Source: Bin5 sp034428395 (GTDB taxonomy: Bacteria; Chloroflexota; Anaerolineae; Caldilineales; Caldilineaceae). Taken from it: a DNA stretch of 5,133 nucleotides. The notes beneath the pieces are model-generated. The model was given only the letters and a program-made list of their open reading frames with translations. It did not search any database and was not told where the DNA came from. Each line of letters begins with the position of its first letter. Positions within the stretch are counted from its first letter, which is position 1. The stretch spans positions 1-5,133 of the forward strand of contig DAOUHX010000159.1 in NCBI GenBank assembly GCA_034428395.1. Direction: 5' to 3'. Position numbers and translations under genes: made by a program. Positions 1-5,133 of this stretch are shown one piece after another.

Positions 1-114
1 GCCCGAGTACAGCGAGCGTATCGCCACCTCCCCCGCTCCCGGTCCCGCCAGCTCATCCTCGACCAAAGTTACCTGTCGAGGCCCGGTGATTTCGGCCGCC
101 TTGATTCTGATCAT
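1..114 (-). CDS. Medium-chain (zinc-type) alcohol dehydrogenase family protein, N-terminal fragment
   Basis: Only the first 38 codons are in the window; the rest lies beyond the left edge. The visible protein begins MIRIKAAEITGPRQ and continues through a segment reading GPGAGEVAIRSLYSG. This is the opening of the GroES-like domain of medium-chain dehydrogenases, where a 'PGPGEVLVR...YSGI' pattern closes the first beta-strands just before the catalytic zinc ligand region. That family oxidises alcohols or polyols, or reduces carbonyls, with NAD(P)(H) in the cytoplasm. The start is supported by an AGAGGA ribosome site at 118-123 and a good match to the family's N-terminus. Zinc ligands, the Rossmann fold and therefore substrate class are not visible, so a quinone-reductase-type or zinc-less member remains possible. 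It lies 108 bases downstream of the isomerase-like gene on the same strand and may be co-transcribed with it. A TAGAAT hexamer at 131-136 (minus strand) resembles a -10 box but has no convincing -35 partner. Confidence 0.72.
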   Translation of the reverse strand, partial: MIRIKAAEITGPRQVTLVEDELAGPGAGEVAIRSLYSG

Positions 115-117
115 CGT

Positions 118-123
118 TCCTCT
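118..123 (-). promoter_or_regulatory. Ribosome binding site of the dehydrogenase gene
   Basis: The minus strand reads AGAGGA followed by ACG and then the ATG at 114-112. The spacing from the GAGG core is short but usable. It supports this ATG as the start of a gene whose coding part is mostly outside the window. Confidence 0.5.
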
Positions 124-222
124 GAAGTCTATTCTATCGCGACGCTCCCCCTTCGCACCTACCTTGCAAATCGGCTACGGAGGCACGCTCGATAGGGGAA
201 TGCTGCAACCCACACGTGCGCC

Positions 223-1644
223 TCACTCCATGTCATTTACTACCTCGAAGCCGAGCAGCTGGCCGAGGTCTTCGATTTCGTCGAGCCAGTCGCCGTAGAA
301 GAGGAGCCTGTGGCCGCCAGGCGTCAGCGGGTGCTCGGCTTTCATACAGTTGCGCAGCAGCCGCTTGGCATCGGCCACCCGGATCGCCACCGACGTCCGA
401 CAGTCCCGCTGCGGGCTGACGTTACTGTCGATGACGCCGGTGAAGGCGTACATGCGGTCGAACGGGACGAACTGGGCGATCGTCACCGTCTGCCCCACCT
501 CCATCTGCACGTTCACACACGTGCTCCGATACAACCCCTGGTGATTGCGAAAAGCGTATTCCTCTGATTCCTCGCTGTCCCATCCCCCCAGCTTGGTCGC
601 ACTGAAGTCGTGCGACATCCCTATCAGGTTCCGCCCGGTATCGATATGAATGTGGCCGATGAAGCCGGGGCGGTCGGCGAGGTAGCCGATCAGCAGTTGG
701 GTGATGGTGCTGGAGAGATCGAGCTGGCAGATGCCGGCGAGGCCCTCGTCGTTGAGCATGGAGAAGGCCAGGCAGGGGAGCGGATAGGGTCCGCGGCCCA
801 TGCAGATGCCGTGCTCGGCAATCCCCTGTGCTTCCTCCTCCGCCAGGATCTGCTTGATGCCGAGGTACAACTTGCAAGACTCGACCACATCCTGCCCGGT
901 CGGTTCGATCACCTCGGTGGCCGCGGCGATCCGGCTTTGTGCCAGCTCCTGCGCGATTTCCGTGTCGGCGTTCTGGTAAGCCGCGATGACGCGGTCGGGC
1001 GGGATGGACTTGATCTCCAGCCCCAGCCTCTCTTTGGCCTGCCGGATGAAGCCATCGCTCAGGGGCGTCAGGTCGCTGAAGAGGTGGATTCCGCCCCAGC
1101 CCTCCTCGAACCATTTGCGGCTGGCCTCCACCTGCTCTTGGGTATGCGTCTGCTGGTAGAGGACCTTTGATTGCGCCATCTTATGAATGGCCCTGAGCAC
1201 GCCGATCTTTTTGCCGACGTCGGCAAAGTCGGATGAGAGCACGGGGATGACGTTGCTTTTGCCCTTGACCGGCACGAAGTTGTGCAGCCAGCCGAGCGGG
1301 GAGAGGGGGGTCTCGACCGGGTTGAACATCACCGTCGGCTTGCCCCAGCTCGCGATCTCCTTCTGCATGACGTTGGGGAAGAGGCTGAGAATGAAAACCA
1401 GGACGCCGTCCTCTTCCTGCACATCTGCGGCTGCGCTCTGCAGCTCCTGGCGCGAGCGCACCAGCGTCTGGCCCGTGAATTCGACATCCTTCGCGTAGGC
1501 TTTGAGCTCCTCCCTGTAGCGGTCGGCGACTCGCTCGTGGCTGAACTCTCCACGGTAGATCGGCCACGCCTGGTTCTCCTGGGTGGGAAAGTCCTCCCCC
1601 TCGCTGCCGCCCAAAAACAGGGTTCGTATTTTCGTCGATTTCAC
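223..1644 (-). CDS. L-fucose/L-arabinose isomerase-like protein
   Basis: A predicted cytoplasmic protein of 473 residues when started at the GTG at 1644-1642, ending in TGA at 225-223. The C-terminal half shows the layout of uncharacterised fucose isomerase-like proteins: GRGPYPLPCLAFSMLNDEG at about 283-301, then CQLDL at 306-310, RPGFIGHIHIDT at 325-336, SHDF at 344-347, and a terminal GGHRLLFYGDW block at about 443-453. The N-terminal half (about 5-190) looks like the alternating alpha/beta Rossmann-type domains of this fold. Classical members interconvert aldoses and ketoses using a divalent metal held by acidic residues and histidine. Relatives I recall have C-E-x-D and S/A-H-C where this protein has C-Q-L-D and S-H-D, so sugar isomerase activity should not be assumed. 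The reading frame stays open upstream to 1788, but that extension is basic, low in family resemblance, and overlaps the end of the preceding gene. The GTG has a GAAAGG site 8 bases upstream. An ATG at 1671 is the alternative start but lacks a clear ribosome site. Family assignment is fairly sure; the reaction is unknown. Confidence 0.8.
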   Translation of the reverse strand: MKSTKIRTLFLGGSEGEDFPTQENQAWPIYRGEFSHERVADRYREELKAYAKDVEFTGQTLVRSRQELQSAAADVQEEDGVLVFILSLFPNVMQKEIASWGKPTVMFNPVETPLSPLGWLHNFVPVKGKSNVIPVLSSDFADVGKKIGVLRAIHKMAQSKVLYQQTHTQEQVEASRKWFEEGWGGIHLFSDLTPLSDGFIRQAKERLGLEIKSIPPDRVIAAYQNADTEIAQELAQSRIAAATEVIEPTGQDVVESCKLYLGIKQILAEEEAQGIAEHGICMGRGPYPLPCLAFSMLNDEGLAGICQLDLSSTITQLLIGYLADRPGFIGHIHIDTGRNLIGMSHDFSATKLGGWDSEESEEYAFRNHQGLYRSTCVNVQMEVGQTVTIAQFVPFDRMYAFTGVIDSNVSPQRDCRTSVAIRVADAKRLLRNCMKAEHPLTPGGHRLLFYGDWLDEIEDLGQLLGFEVVNDME

Positions 1645-1652
1645 AGTTGTCG

Positions 1653-1658
1653 CCTTTC
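1653..1658 (-). promoter_or_regulatory. Ribosome binding site that favours the GTG start at 1644
   Basis: The minus strand carries GAAAGG, then eight bases, then GTG. The in-frame ATG codons upstream (1671 and 1788) have no comparable site, and the recognisable protein (KSTKIRTLFLGG...) begins right after the GTG. This is the main reason for the shorter gene model. Confidence 0.5.
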
Positions 1659-1680
1659 GCAAACAGGGCATCGTTTTCTG

Positions 1681-1721
1681 GCGAGCCGGACTTCTTGCCG
1701 GGAAACGCTTGGAAGGCTCGC
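1681..1721 (-). other. Inverted repeat in the gap between membrane protein and isomerase-like genes
   Basis: GCGAGCC (1681-1687) and GGCTCGC (1715-1721) are perfectly complementary 7-base arms separated by 27 bases. An inner CCGG/CCGG pair (1686-1689 with 1698-1701) overlaps the left arm, so the two stems would compete. There is no T-run after it on either strand, so it is not a standard intrinsic terminator. In GC-rich DNA a dyad of this size can occur by chance. If real, it would lie in the leader of the isomerase-like gene. Confidence 0.2.
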
Positions 1722-1750
1722 TTCGTCTGCGCCCTGCAATTCCAATTCCA

Positions 1751-2563
1751 TTAAGGGGCAGCCGGCTCCTCCGCCCGAAGCACCGCAACGAAGAACGCCC
1801 CGACCCCTACAATGATCAGGCCTAGCACCAGCGACAAAGGCAAGTACGCGACCGCCTGCAACTCCGCAGCAGCGGCTGCGATCAGGTCGGCGCTCGGTTC
1901 ACAGCCGGCCAGCTTCTCGCCTTCCGGCCACGGTCCCAGTGGCCAGCCTTCGTTGTTGCCGAACGGCATCGGCTCCCACTGCCATCCCGACGGCCAGGGC
2001 TCACCCGCGCCCGGCGTGGTCACGCACATGCGCCGCAGCGCCCGCACATTCTGCAGTTGCGAAGCCCGCGTCGCCGCCGTAACGACGAAGTAGGCCGCGA
2101 CCACGCCCACACCGATAGCCCAGTTGCGCAGAATTCCCCGATACCTGACTACGGGAAGCTTCAGGATCACACAAAGTAGAAAGACAGCCGAGACCACAAG
2201 ACCTAGCATCCAGTCCTCCACCCGGTCGCCCTGCCCTAGAATCCAGGGCGGCAGAAACACGGCCACAAACAGGAACATGTAGAGCCCGTTCAGAATTGCC
2301 ATCCCCAAAACAATCATCTGTACCTTGGCGTTCCGCCACCAGGCCAGCGGCGCGAATGTAACAAAGAGGATATTGAAGTGGTCGATGAAGGCCATGCTGG
2401 GAATGCCCAGAGCCGCGCCCAGGCTCAGCTGCAGGTCGAACGCGTCGTTACGCGCCGCACCCCCATCCAGGCCGAGGCCGAATGTGTATATGGTGAACTC
2501 ATAGCCCGGGTATCCAAAGGCTAGAGCCAGCCACAAAAGTGTCAGGAGGACGTTTGCGGTCAT
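1751..2563 (-). CDS. Six-segment integral membrane protein of unknown function
   Basis: I do not recognise this family. From the ATG at 2563 the product has 270 residues and ends in TAA at 1753-1751. Hydrophobic stretches are visible at about 2-19, 58-76, 82-104, 117-136, 147-164 and 239-262. Basic residues cluster in the loops after segments 2 (WWRNAKV) and 4 (KLPVVRYRGILRN), which by the positive-inside rule puts both termini in the cytoplasm. The roughly 74-residue loop between segments 5 and 6 would then be extracytoplasmic. That loop is rich in Trp, Pro and Gly (for example GEPWPSGWQWEPMPFGNN) and carries Cys180 and Cys221, which could form a disulfide. An Asp-His pair sits in segment 2 (61-62). 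No transporter signature, ATP-binding motif or signal peptidase site is seen. A TTG at 2590, nine codons upstream and behind a weak GGAAGAGA site, is an alternative start giving 279 residues. The isomerase-like gene follows 106 bases downstream on the same strand, so a linked role such as uptake or sensing is possible but not shown. Confidence 0.68.
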   Translation of the reverse strand: MTANVLLTLLWLALAFGYPGYEFTIYTFGLGLDGGAARNDAFDLQLSLGAALGIPSMAFIDHFNILFVTFAPLAWWRNAKVQMIVLGMAILNGLYMFLFVAVFLPPWILGQGDRVEDWMLGLVVSAVFLLCVILKLPVVRYRGILRNWAIGVGVVAAYFVVTAATRASQLQNVRALRRMCVTTPGAGEPWPSGWQWEPMPFGNNEGWPLGPWPEGEKLAGCEPSADLIAAAAAELQAVAYLPLSLVLGLIIVGVGAFFVAVLRAEEPAAP

Positions 2564-2670
2564 GAGTCTGACTATTGTCAATTTAGGCAAATTCGATTCT
2601 CTTCCATGAGTTGCTCAAAAAGATGGAGACCGCTCTTCCTCGCCGCGGCCCTGCTTGTCGCGGTCCGCTT

Positions 2671-2693
2671 AAGGTTAGTAAGGTTGCCCAACC
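2671..2693 (+). promoter_or_regulatory. Short direct repeat and dyad upstream of the dioxygenase gene
   Basis: AAGGTT occurs at 2671-2676 and again at 2680-2685, nine bases apart. The second copy runs into the dyad GGTTG-CC-CAACC (2682-2693). The block ends 28 bases before the ATG, where an operator or activator site would fit. The repeats are short and could be chance; no regulator gene is in the window. Confidence 0.2.
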
Positions 2694-2709
2694 CATCAAG
2701 GCTACCAAC

Positions 2710-2714
2710 GAAGG
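2710..2714 (+). promoter_or_regulatory. Ribosome binding site that fixes the dioxygenase start
   Basis: GAAGG is followed by seven bases and then the ATG at 2722. The frame is open 37 codons further left to a TTG at 2611, but family-like sequence (TQAQKLELYEKGFVQIPG) begins just after this ATG, so the shorter model is preferred. Confidence 0.55.
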
Positions 2715-2721
2715 CAAATCC

Positions 2722-3459
2722 ATGAAAATTACTCAAGCACAGAAACTTGAACTCTACGAGAAAGGTTTTGTGCAGATTCCCGGCGCTGTCCCCAGTGTAA
2801 TGGTCGACGCCGCCGTCAAAGCAATCAACCACTCCTTCGGCAGCGGCATCGATCCGGCCCAGATGATCGACTTTCAGGTCCGCTCATTCTGCCGGGAGCT
2901 GCGCCAGGCGCCCGTGATCACCGATCTCTACAACCGCACGCCGGTCAAAGAGCTGGCGGAGTCGATGATCGGTGCCGGCAAGGTCAACCCGGTGACCGCA
3001 GGCCGGATCGCGGTCCGCTTTCCCCTGTTGGACGTCCCGCCGCCCGCGCTGCGTCCGCATCTTGACGCCCGCTACTCGCCCCACAACGGCGTCCCGAAGT
3101 GCGAGCTTCTCAGCTTCACGCTGCTGGTCGGTATCGCCTTGAGCGAGGTGACATCCGACTACGCCGGCAACCTGGTCGCATGGCCCGGAACGCACCGTCT
3201 CTCCGAACAGTATTTCCGTGAGAACGGAACTGATTTCATGAAGAGGGACGACAGTATTGAGGCGCTGCCGCTGGAGATGCCGCAACCGCAGGTGATGACC
3301 GCCCGCCCCGGCGATGCCTTCTTCGTTCATTTCCAGGTGGCCCACGCAGCCGCGCCCAACATTTCTCCCCACCCGCGTTACGCGATCTATTTTCGCCTCA
3401 GGCATGTGGACCACAAGGCGCCACTGTTCGAAACACTGACCGACATCTGGCTGGGGTGA
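2722..3459 (+). CDS. Phytanoyl-CoA dioxygenase (PhyH) family Fe(II)/2-oxoglutarate oxygenase
   Basis: A 245-residue cytoplasmic enzyme. Family members use O2 and 2-oxoglutarate to hydroxylate, or otherwise oxidise, a small substrate, releasing CO2 and succinate. The N-terminus (TQAQKLELYEKGFVQIPGAV, about 4-23) is the typical 'Y...GFV.I.GA.' opening. The iron-binding HxD is His113-Leu-Asp115 in RPHLDARYSP. The conserved strand GNLVAWPGTHRL lies at 149-160. The distal histidine is His208 in FQVAHAAAPN, and Arg219 in PHPRYAIYFR is placed to bind the 2-oxoglutarate carboxylate. All cofactor residues are therefore present and the enzyme is probably active. Bacterial PhyH proteins act on very varied substrates (compatible solutes, natural products, phosphonates, lipids), so the human phytanoyl-CoA activity should not be transferred. 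It is the only plus-strand gene here, divergent from the membrane protein gene and convergent with the ThDP enzyme gene, so it has its own promoter. Confidence 0.88.
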   Translation: MKITQAQKLELYEKGFVQIPGAVPSVMVDAAVKAINHSFGSGIDPAQMIDFQVRSFCRELRQAPVITDLYNRTPVKELAESMIGAGKVNPVTAGRIAVRFPLLDVPPPALRPHLDARYSPHNGVPKCELLSFTLLVGIALSEVTSDYAGNLVAWPGTHRLSEQYFRENGTDFMKRDDSIEALPLEMPQPQVMTARPGDAFFVHFQVAHAAAPNISPHPRYAIYFRLRHVDHKAPLFETLTDIWLG

Positions 3460-3609
3460 GACGGCATGCACGAGATTGCGGCCCAGCGCGGGGAACCATT
3501 TCAGGCTCCATAGCCCGGGCCGCGCGTGGATGGCCAGCATGCGGTCCTTCCTTCAGGGGCGGTGCGCCCGGCAGGCGCGAAGCGCGGCGGACAAACGCAA
3601 TCATTGACC
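3460..3609. other. Convergent gap between dioxygenase and ThDP enzyme genes
   Basis: The stop codons of two converging genes flank these 150 bases, where transcription from both sides should end. Only small GC-rich hairpins are visible: GGGCG-GTG-CGCCC at 3557-3569 and GCGC-GAA-GCGC at 3575-3585. Neither is followed by a T-run on either strand, so no intrinsic terminator can be called. No gene is supported here. Confidence 0.4.
3557..3585. terminator. Weak tandem hairpins, possible bidirectional terminator
   Basis: Two adjacent short stems (5 bp with a 3-base loop, then 4 bp with a GAA loop) sit in the convergent gap 98 bases after the dioxygenase stop and 25 bases after the ThDP gene stop. 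Position suits a terminator, but the absence of T-tracts and the short stems make this weak. Confidence 0.18.
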
Positions 3610-5133
3610 TCAAACGAGGCGCGGCAGCCGCTGCTCCTCCTTCGTGATCACCTCGATCAGAGCCGGGCGACCGGTTGCCATCACCTGCTGTGCCCGTTTG
3701 ATCGCCGGCACGACCTCCTGCGGACTCTCGACGCGTTCGCTCACCGCGCCAAGCCCCTCCGCGATCTTGGCGTAGTCGCCGGACAGCTGCTTGAGCCCGA
3801 ACCGTTCCACCGCGGTCGGCATCTGCGCCTCGGAACCGCACATGACCGAGTTGTTGAGGATGATCGTCAGGATCGGCAACTCGTTGCGTGCCGCCGTCTC
3901 AATCTCCAGGCCCAACATGCCGAACGAGGCGTCCCCCATGATGTTCACCACGGTCTTCTCGGGCGCGGCCACCTTGGCGCCGAGGGCCAGTCCCAGCGAA
4001 TGACCCATCTGCGTTGAATTGCCCCAGCCGAGATAGCCGCGCGGCACGATCGCTTCGAAAAAGGGGACGACCTGGTCGCGTACGTAGCCCGAATCGTGCG
4101 TTACGATCGTCTGTGTCCGGTCGACCGTGTGCATCAGGTCCCAGATCACGCGGTAGGGGTTGATCGGGGCCTCGTCGGAGGTCAGGAGCGGCCCCCACTC
4201 ATCGAACCAGGCCCGTTTGATCGTCTCGATCTCCTGGACGATTTTGCCCTGATCGCGCCCGCTGCCGCCCGTCTGCCGCTGGAGCGCCTCGGTCAGCTGG
4301 TAGAGCACCAGCTTGGCGTCGCCGAGCACGCCGATATCGATCTGCATGTCTGCGTTGAGGTCGCGGTCGTCGTTGGTCACCTGGATGATCGTCTTGCCGG
4401 GCGGCACCGGCGCGCGCATCCACTCGAGGCTGAGACTGCAGCCGATGCCCAGGATCAGGTCGGCCTTGTCCAGGTAGTGGGCGATCGCCCTGGTCACGCT
4501 GCGATCGTTGGCCACGGCGCCGATCGAGAGCGGGTGGTCTTCGGCGAATGCGCTTTTGCCCAGCAGAGTGCTCATGACCGGCGCGCCGGCCAGCTCTGCA
4601 AACGCCTGCAACTCCTCGGTCGCTTCGGCGTAGAGGACCCCCTGCCCCACCTGGATCACGGGACACTTCGCTTTGAGAAGGGCCGCGACCACGGCGTCAA
4701 CCGCCTCCGGGTCTCCGGCTGACCGCACCTTTTGCGGCGGCCTGTATTCGAAGCCGTCGTCGATTTGGCTGTTGCCCACGTCGCGTGGGATCTCCAGCAT
4801 GACCGGGCCGGGGCGGCCATTGCGCAGGTAGCTGAAGGCGCGGCGCATCATCTCCGGCATGCGCCCGGGCATGTTGACCTGCTCCGCCCACTTGGTGATC
4901 GGGCGGTAGCTCGGCACGGCGGGGAAGTTGCGGGTTGACCCGTGCCGGTCGCGTCCGATATGTCCCGGCAGGAAGAGCAGCGGAACAGAGTCGGCATTGG
5001 CCTGCGCGACGCCGGCGAAGGAGTTCTCAACACCGGCGCCCGCCTGCACCGTGCAGACACCGGTGCGCCTCCCGTTGGAGACCCTGGTGTAGCCGTCGGC
5101 CATGGCAACCGCGGTGCGCTCGGTCCGCGTCAT
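3610..5133 (-). CDS. Thiamine diphosphate-dependent enzyme of the acetolactate synthase superfamily, N-terminus missing
   Basis: The visible 507 residues lack the protein's beginning, probably about 40-50 residues, which lie past the right edge; the Met at the edge is internal. The three-domain ThDP layout is clear. In the PYR domain (visible 1-125), TERTAVAMADGYTR at 4-17 carries the catalytic glutamate (visible Glu5) that activates the cofactor, followed by the QAGAGVEN turn and RNGRPGPVMLEIPRDVG (104-120). The central domain spans about 140-290. In the PP domain (about 325-500), the cofactor motif runs from MGDASFG (399-405) to LNN (426-428), with Asp401 and Asn428 as Mg ligands. Such enzymes cleave or join C-C bonds next to a carbonyl, typically from a 2-oxo acid. 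After the LNN the chain reads SVMCGSEAQMPT, without the Trp/Gln pattern expected in true acetolactate synthase, and no small regulatory subunit gene is seen. A catabolic carboligase or decarboxylase is therefore likelier than branched-chain amino acid synthesis. The exact substrate is unknown. It converges on the dioxygenase gene. Confidence 0.85.
   Translation of the reverse strand: MTRTERTAVAMADGYTRVSNGRRTGVCTVQAGAGVENSFAGVAQANADSVPLLFLPGHIGRDRHGSTRNFPAVPSYRPITKWAEQVNMPGRMPEMMRRAFSYLRNGRPGPVMLEIPRDVGNSQIDDGFEYRPPQKVRSAGDPEAVDAVVAALLKAKCPVIQVGQGVLYAEATEELQAFAELAGAPVMSTLLGKSAFAEDHPLSIGAVANDRSVTRAIAHYLDKADLILGIGCSLSLEWMRAPVPPGKTIIQVTNDDRDLNADMQIDIGVLGDAKLVLYQLTEALQRQTGGSGRDQGKIVQEIETIKRAWFDEWGPLLTSDEAPINPYRVIWDLMHTVDRTQTIVTHDSGYVRDQVVPFFEAIVPRGYLGWGNSTQMGHSLGLALGAKVAAPEKTVVNIMGDASFGMLGLEIETAARNELPILTIILNNSVMCGSEAQMPTAVERFGLKQLSGDYAKIAEGLGAVSERVESPQEVVPAIKRAQQVMATGRPALIEVITKEEQRLPRLV

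Larger units (their letters stand above)
2564..2721. promoter_or_regulatory. Divergent intergenic region
   Basis: This 158-base stretch separates the start of the minus-strand membrane protein gene from the plus-strand dioxygenase gene, so it should hold promoters for both. I see no convincing -35/-10 pair with correct spacing in either direction. A TTGACA on the minus strand (2581-2576) has no matching -10 and lies so close to the ATG that it may fall inside the coding region. The right half holds the short repeats listed separately. The dioxygenase reading frame stays open leftwards to 2611, but the extra codons look unrelated to the family. Confidence 0.4.

Noticed and set aside
131..136. 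TAGAAT on the minus strand as a -10 promoter box for the dehydrogenase
   Set aside because: No -35 hexamer at 16-18 bases, and transcription would start almost at the ribosome site; noted only within the gene entry.
610..1170. 186-residue plus-strand reading frame opposite the isomerase-like gene
   Set aside because: Rich in Ala, Gly, Val and Asp as expected for an antisense frame in GC-rich DNA; no motif and no independent ribosome site.
1645..1788. N-terminal extension of the isomerase-like protein to an ATG at 1788
   Set aside because: It overlaps the last codons of the membrane protein gene, is Arg/Pro-rich and unlike the family, and the GTG at 1644 has a well-spaced ribosome site.
2611..2721. 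37-codon upstream extension of the dioxygenase from a TTG
   Set aside because: No family resemblance, no clear ribosome site, and the ATG at 2722 has GAAGG at good spacing before the typical PhyH N-terminus.
2578..2832. 84-residue minus-strand frame spanning the divergent promoter region
   Set aside because: It overlaps the start of the dioxygenase in antisense, has no ribosome site, and resembles no known small protein.
2884..3540. 218-residue minus-strand reading frame opposite the dioxygenase
   Set aside because: It is antisense to a clearly functional gene, has a composition typical of a GC-rich shadow frame, and shows no recognisable domain.
4096..4722. 208-residue plus-strand reading frame opposite the ThDP enzyme
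   Set aside because: Antisense to a well-supported enzyme gene; His/Arg/Asp-rich shadow composition and no family resemblance.
1..5133. CRISPR array, insertion sequence, tRNA or phage attachment site
   Set aside because: No regularly spaced repeats, terminal inverted repeats, transposase motifs or tRNA-like cloverleaf were seen by eye on either strand.

Overview
The window is a GC-rich, densely coding stretch of bacterial DNA. It has Shine-Dalgarno-type ribosome sites, ATG and GTG starts, and intergenic gaps of about 100-160 bases. It contains no rRNA, tRNA, phage gene, transposase or CRISPR array that could place it taxonomically. The gene content (a phytanoyl-CoA dioxygenase relative, a fucose isomerase-like protein, a medium-chain dehydrogenase and a thiamine diphosphate enzyme) is the sort of catabolic repertoire seen in heterotrophic environmental bacteria. 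That is a weak inference and no phylum is claimed.

Layout, left to right. Positions 1-114 hold the first 38 codons of a minus-strand medium-chain (zinc-type) dehydrogenase that runs off the left edge. Positions 226-1644 (stop codon at 223-225) encode a minus-strand protein of about 473 residues related to L-fucose/L-arabinose isomerases. It most probably starts at a GTG rather than at the upstream ATG codons. Positions 1751-2563 encode an unrecognised minus-strand protein with six predicted membrane segments and a large Trp/Pro-rich loop carrying two cysteines. A divergent intergenic region follows. Positions 2722-3459 encode a plus-strand Fe(II)/2-oxoglutarate dioxygenase of the PhyH family with its metal and co-substrate residues intact. 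A 150-base convergent gap comes next. Positions 3610-5133 hold a minus-strand thiamine diphosphate enzyme of the acetolactate synthase superfamily whose N-terminal part lies beyond the right edge.

The membrane protein, isomerase-like protein and dehydrogenase share a strand, with gaps of 106 and 108 bases, and could form one transcription unit, though each gap is long enough to hold its own promoter. A membrane protein, a sugar isomerase relative, a dehydrogenase, a small-molecule hydroxylase and a C-C lyase/ligase-type ThDP enzyme together suggest catabolism of a carbohydrate or similar small organic compound, but the substrate cannot be read from the sequence. No defence, mobile or clearly novel multi-gene system is visible. 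The most notable points are the altered active-site signature of the isomerase-like protein and the unassigned membrane protein upstream of it.
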